DNA of 64,000 nucleotides from Vibrio sp. AND4 (GTDB lineage: Bacteria > Pseudomonadota > Gammaproteobacteria > Enterobacterales > Vibrionaceae): contig NZ_ABGR01000003.1 of assembly GCF_000171815.1 (NCBI RefSeq), positions 310,001-374,000 on the forward strand, in the 5' to 3' direction. Each line of letters opens with the position of its first letter. Within the stretch, counting starts at the first letter, position 1. Shown here piece by piece: positions 63,925 to 64,000 of this stretch. The notes beneath the pieces were generated by a model. It did not search any database. It was not told the origin of the DNA and worked only from the letters and a program-made list of their open reading frames with translations. A program made the translations under genes and the position numbers.

Positions 63925-64000
63925 ATGACGGCCGACCAAACCTTTTTAAACAACCTCCTTCTCGAGTTGGGTAACACCTGGCAACTGAACTGCTTAGAGC
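63925..64000 (+). CDS. 5' end of an unidentified gene (partial)
   Basis: An ATG at 63925 follows CTGGAGGCACTG, a good ribosome binding site. The first 25 codons read MTADQTFLNNLLLELGNTWQ and run off the window. The product cannot be identified from this much. Confidence 0.5.
   Translation, partial: MTADQTFLNNLLLELGNTWQLNCLE

Noticed and set aside
63925..64000. Possible type III secretion chaperone at the window end
   Set aside because: The 25 visible residues vaguely fit such chaperones but are far too few to support the call.

Overview
The window comes from chromosome 2 of a Vibrio, probably a member of the Harveyi clade. It carries the chromosome-2 replication initiator rctB, its iteron-type origin, a DnaA box, the ParA2/ParB2 partition pair and six sites matching the parS2 consensus. 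Other Vibrio chromosome-2 genes fit this: putA, pdxH, a lapG/lapD/type I exporter block, tmcA, yebC, rodA, gltS, nagB and maoP-hdfR. The species call is inference from protein resemblance; the chromosome-2 call is firm.

Layout. 0-5.7 kb: putA with an AraC regulator, then pdxH; between them lies a cluster of RctB-like motifs about 29 kb from the origin. 5.9-12.4 kb: a type I secretion and adhesin-release block (HlyD-type fusion protein, LapG-like protease, LapD-like c-di-GMP receptor, ABC exporter), without an adhesin gene. 12.7-14.3 kb: decayed DNA, namely a frameshifted MscS-type channel and an eroded IS3-family element. 14.4-24.2 kb: accessory DNA with a 2491-residue secreted SpvB/Rhs protein whose C-terminus looks like a peptidoglycan lytic enzyme, a small two-helix membrane protein as likely immunity partner, a one-helix membrane protein, and three small secreted proteins on the other strand.

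24.5-38.7 kb is the replication and segregation centre: oppA-like gene, fapA-like gene, tmcA, parB2, parA2, the origin and rctB, with parS2 sites from 26.2 to 38.4 kb. 38.7-46.8 kb: a substrate-binding protein divergent from a hybrid histidine kinase, a yebC-type gene, rodA, ppiB and a chemoreceptor. The yebC/rodA junction carries a 358-bp direct duplication that brackets a 768-bp insert.

47-64 kb: gltS; a regulon of SDR, FAD amine oxidase, TetR and TPR genes tied together by five copies of one 14-bp palindrome; a GntR/ABC transporter operon; a PD-(D/E)XK-like protein; nagB; divergent maoP and hdfR; a DoxX protein; and an ada/alkA fusion overlapping ogt for alkylation repair. No tRNA, rRNA, CRISPR array or intact insertion sequence was seen.
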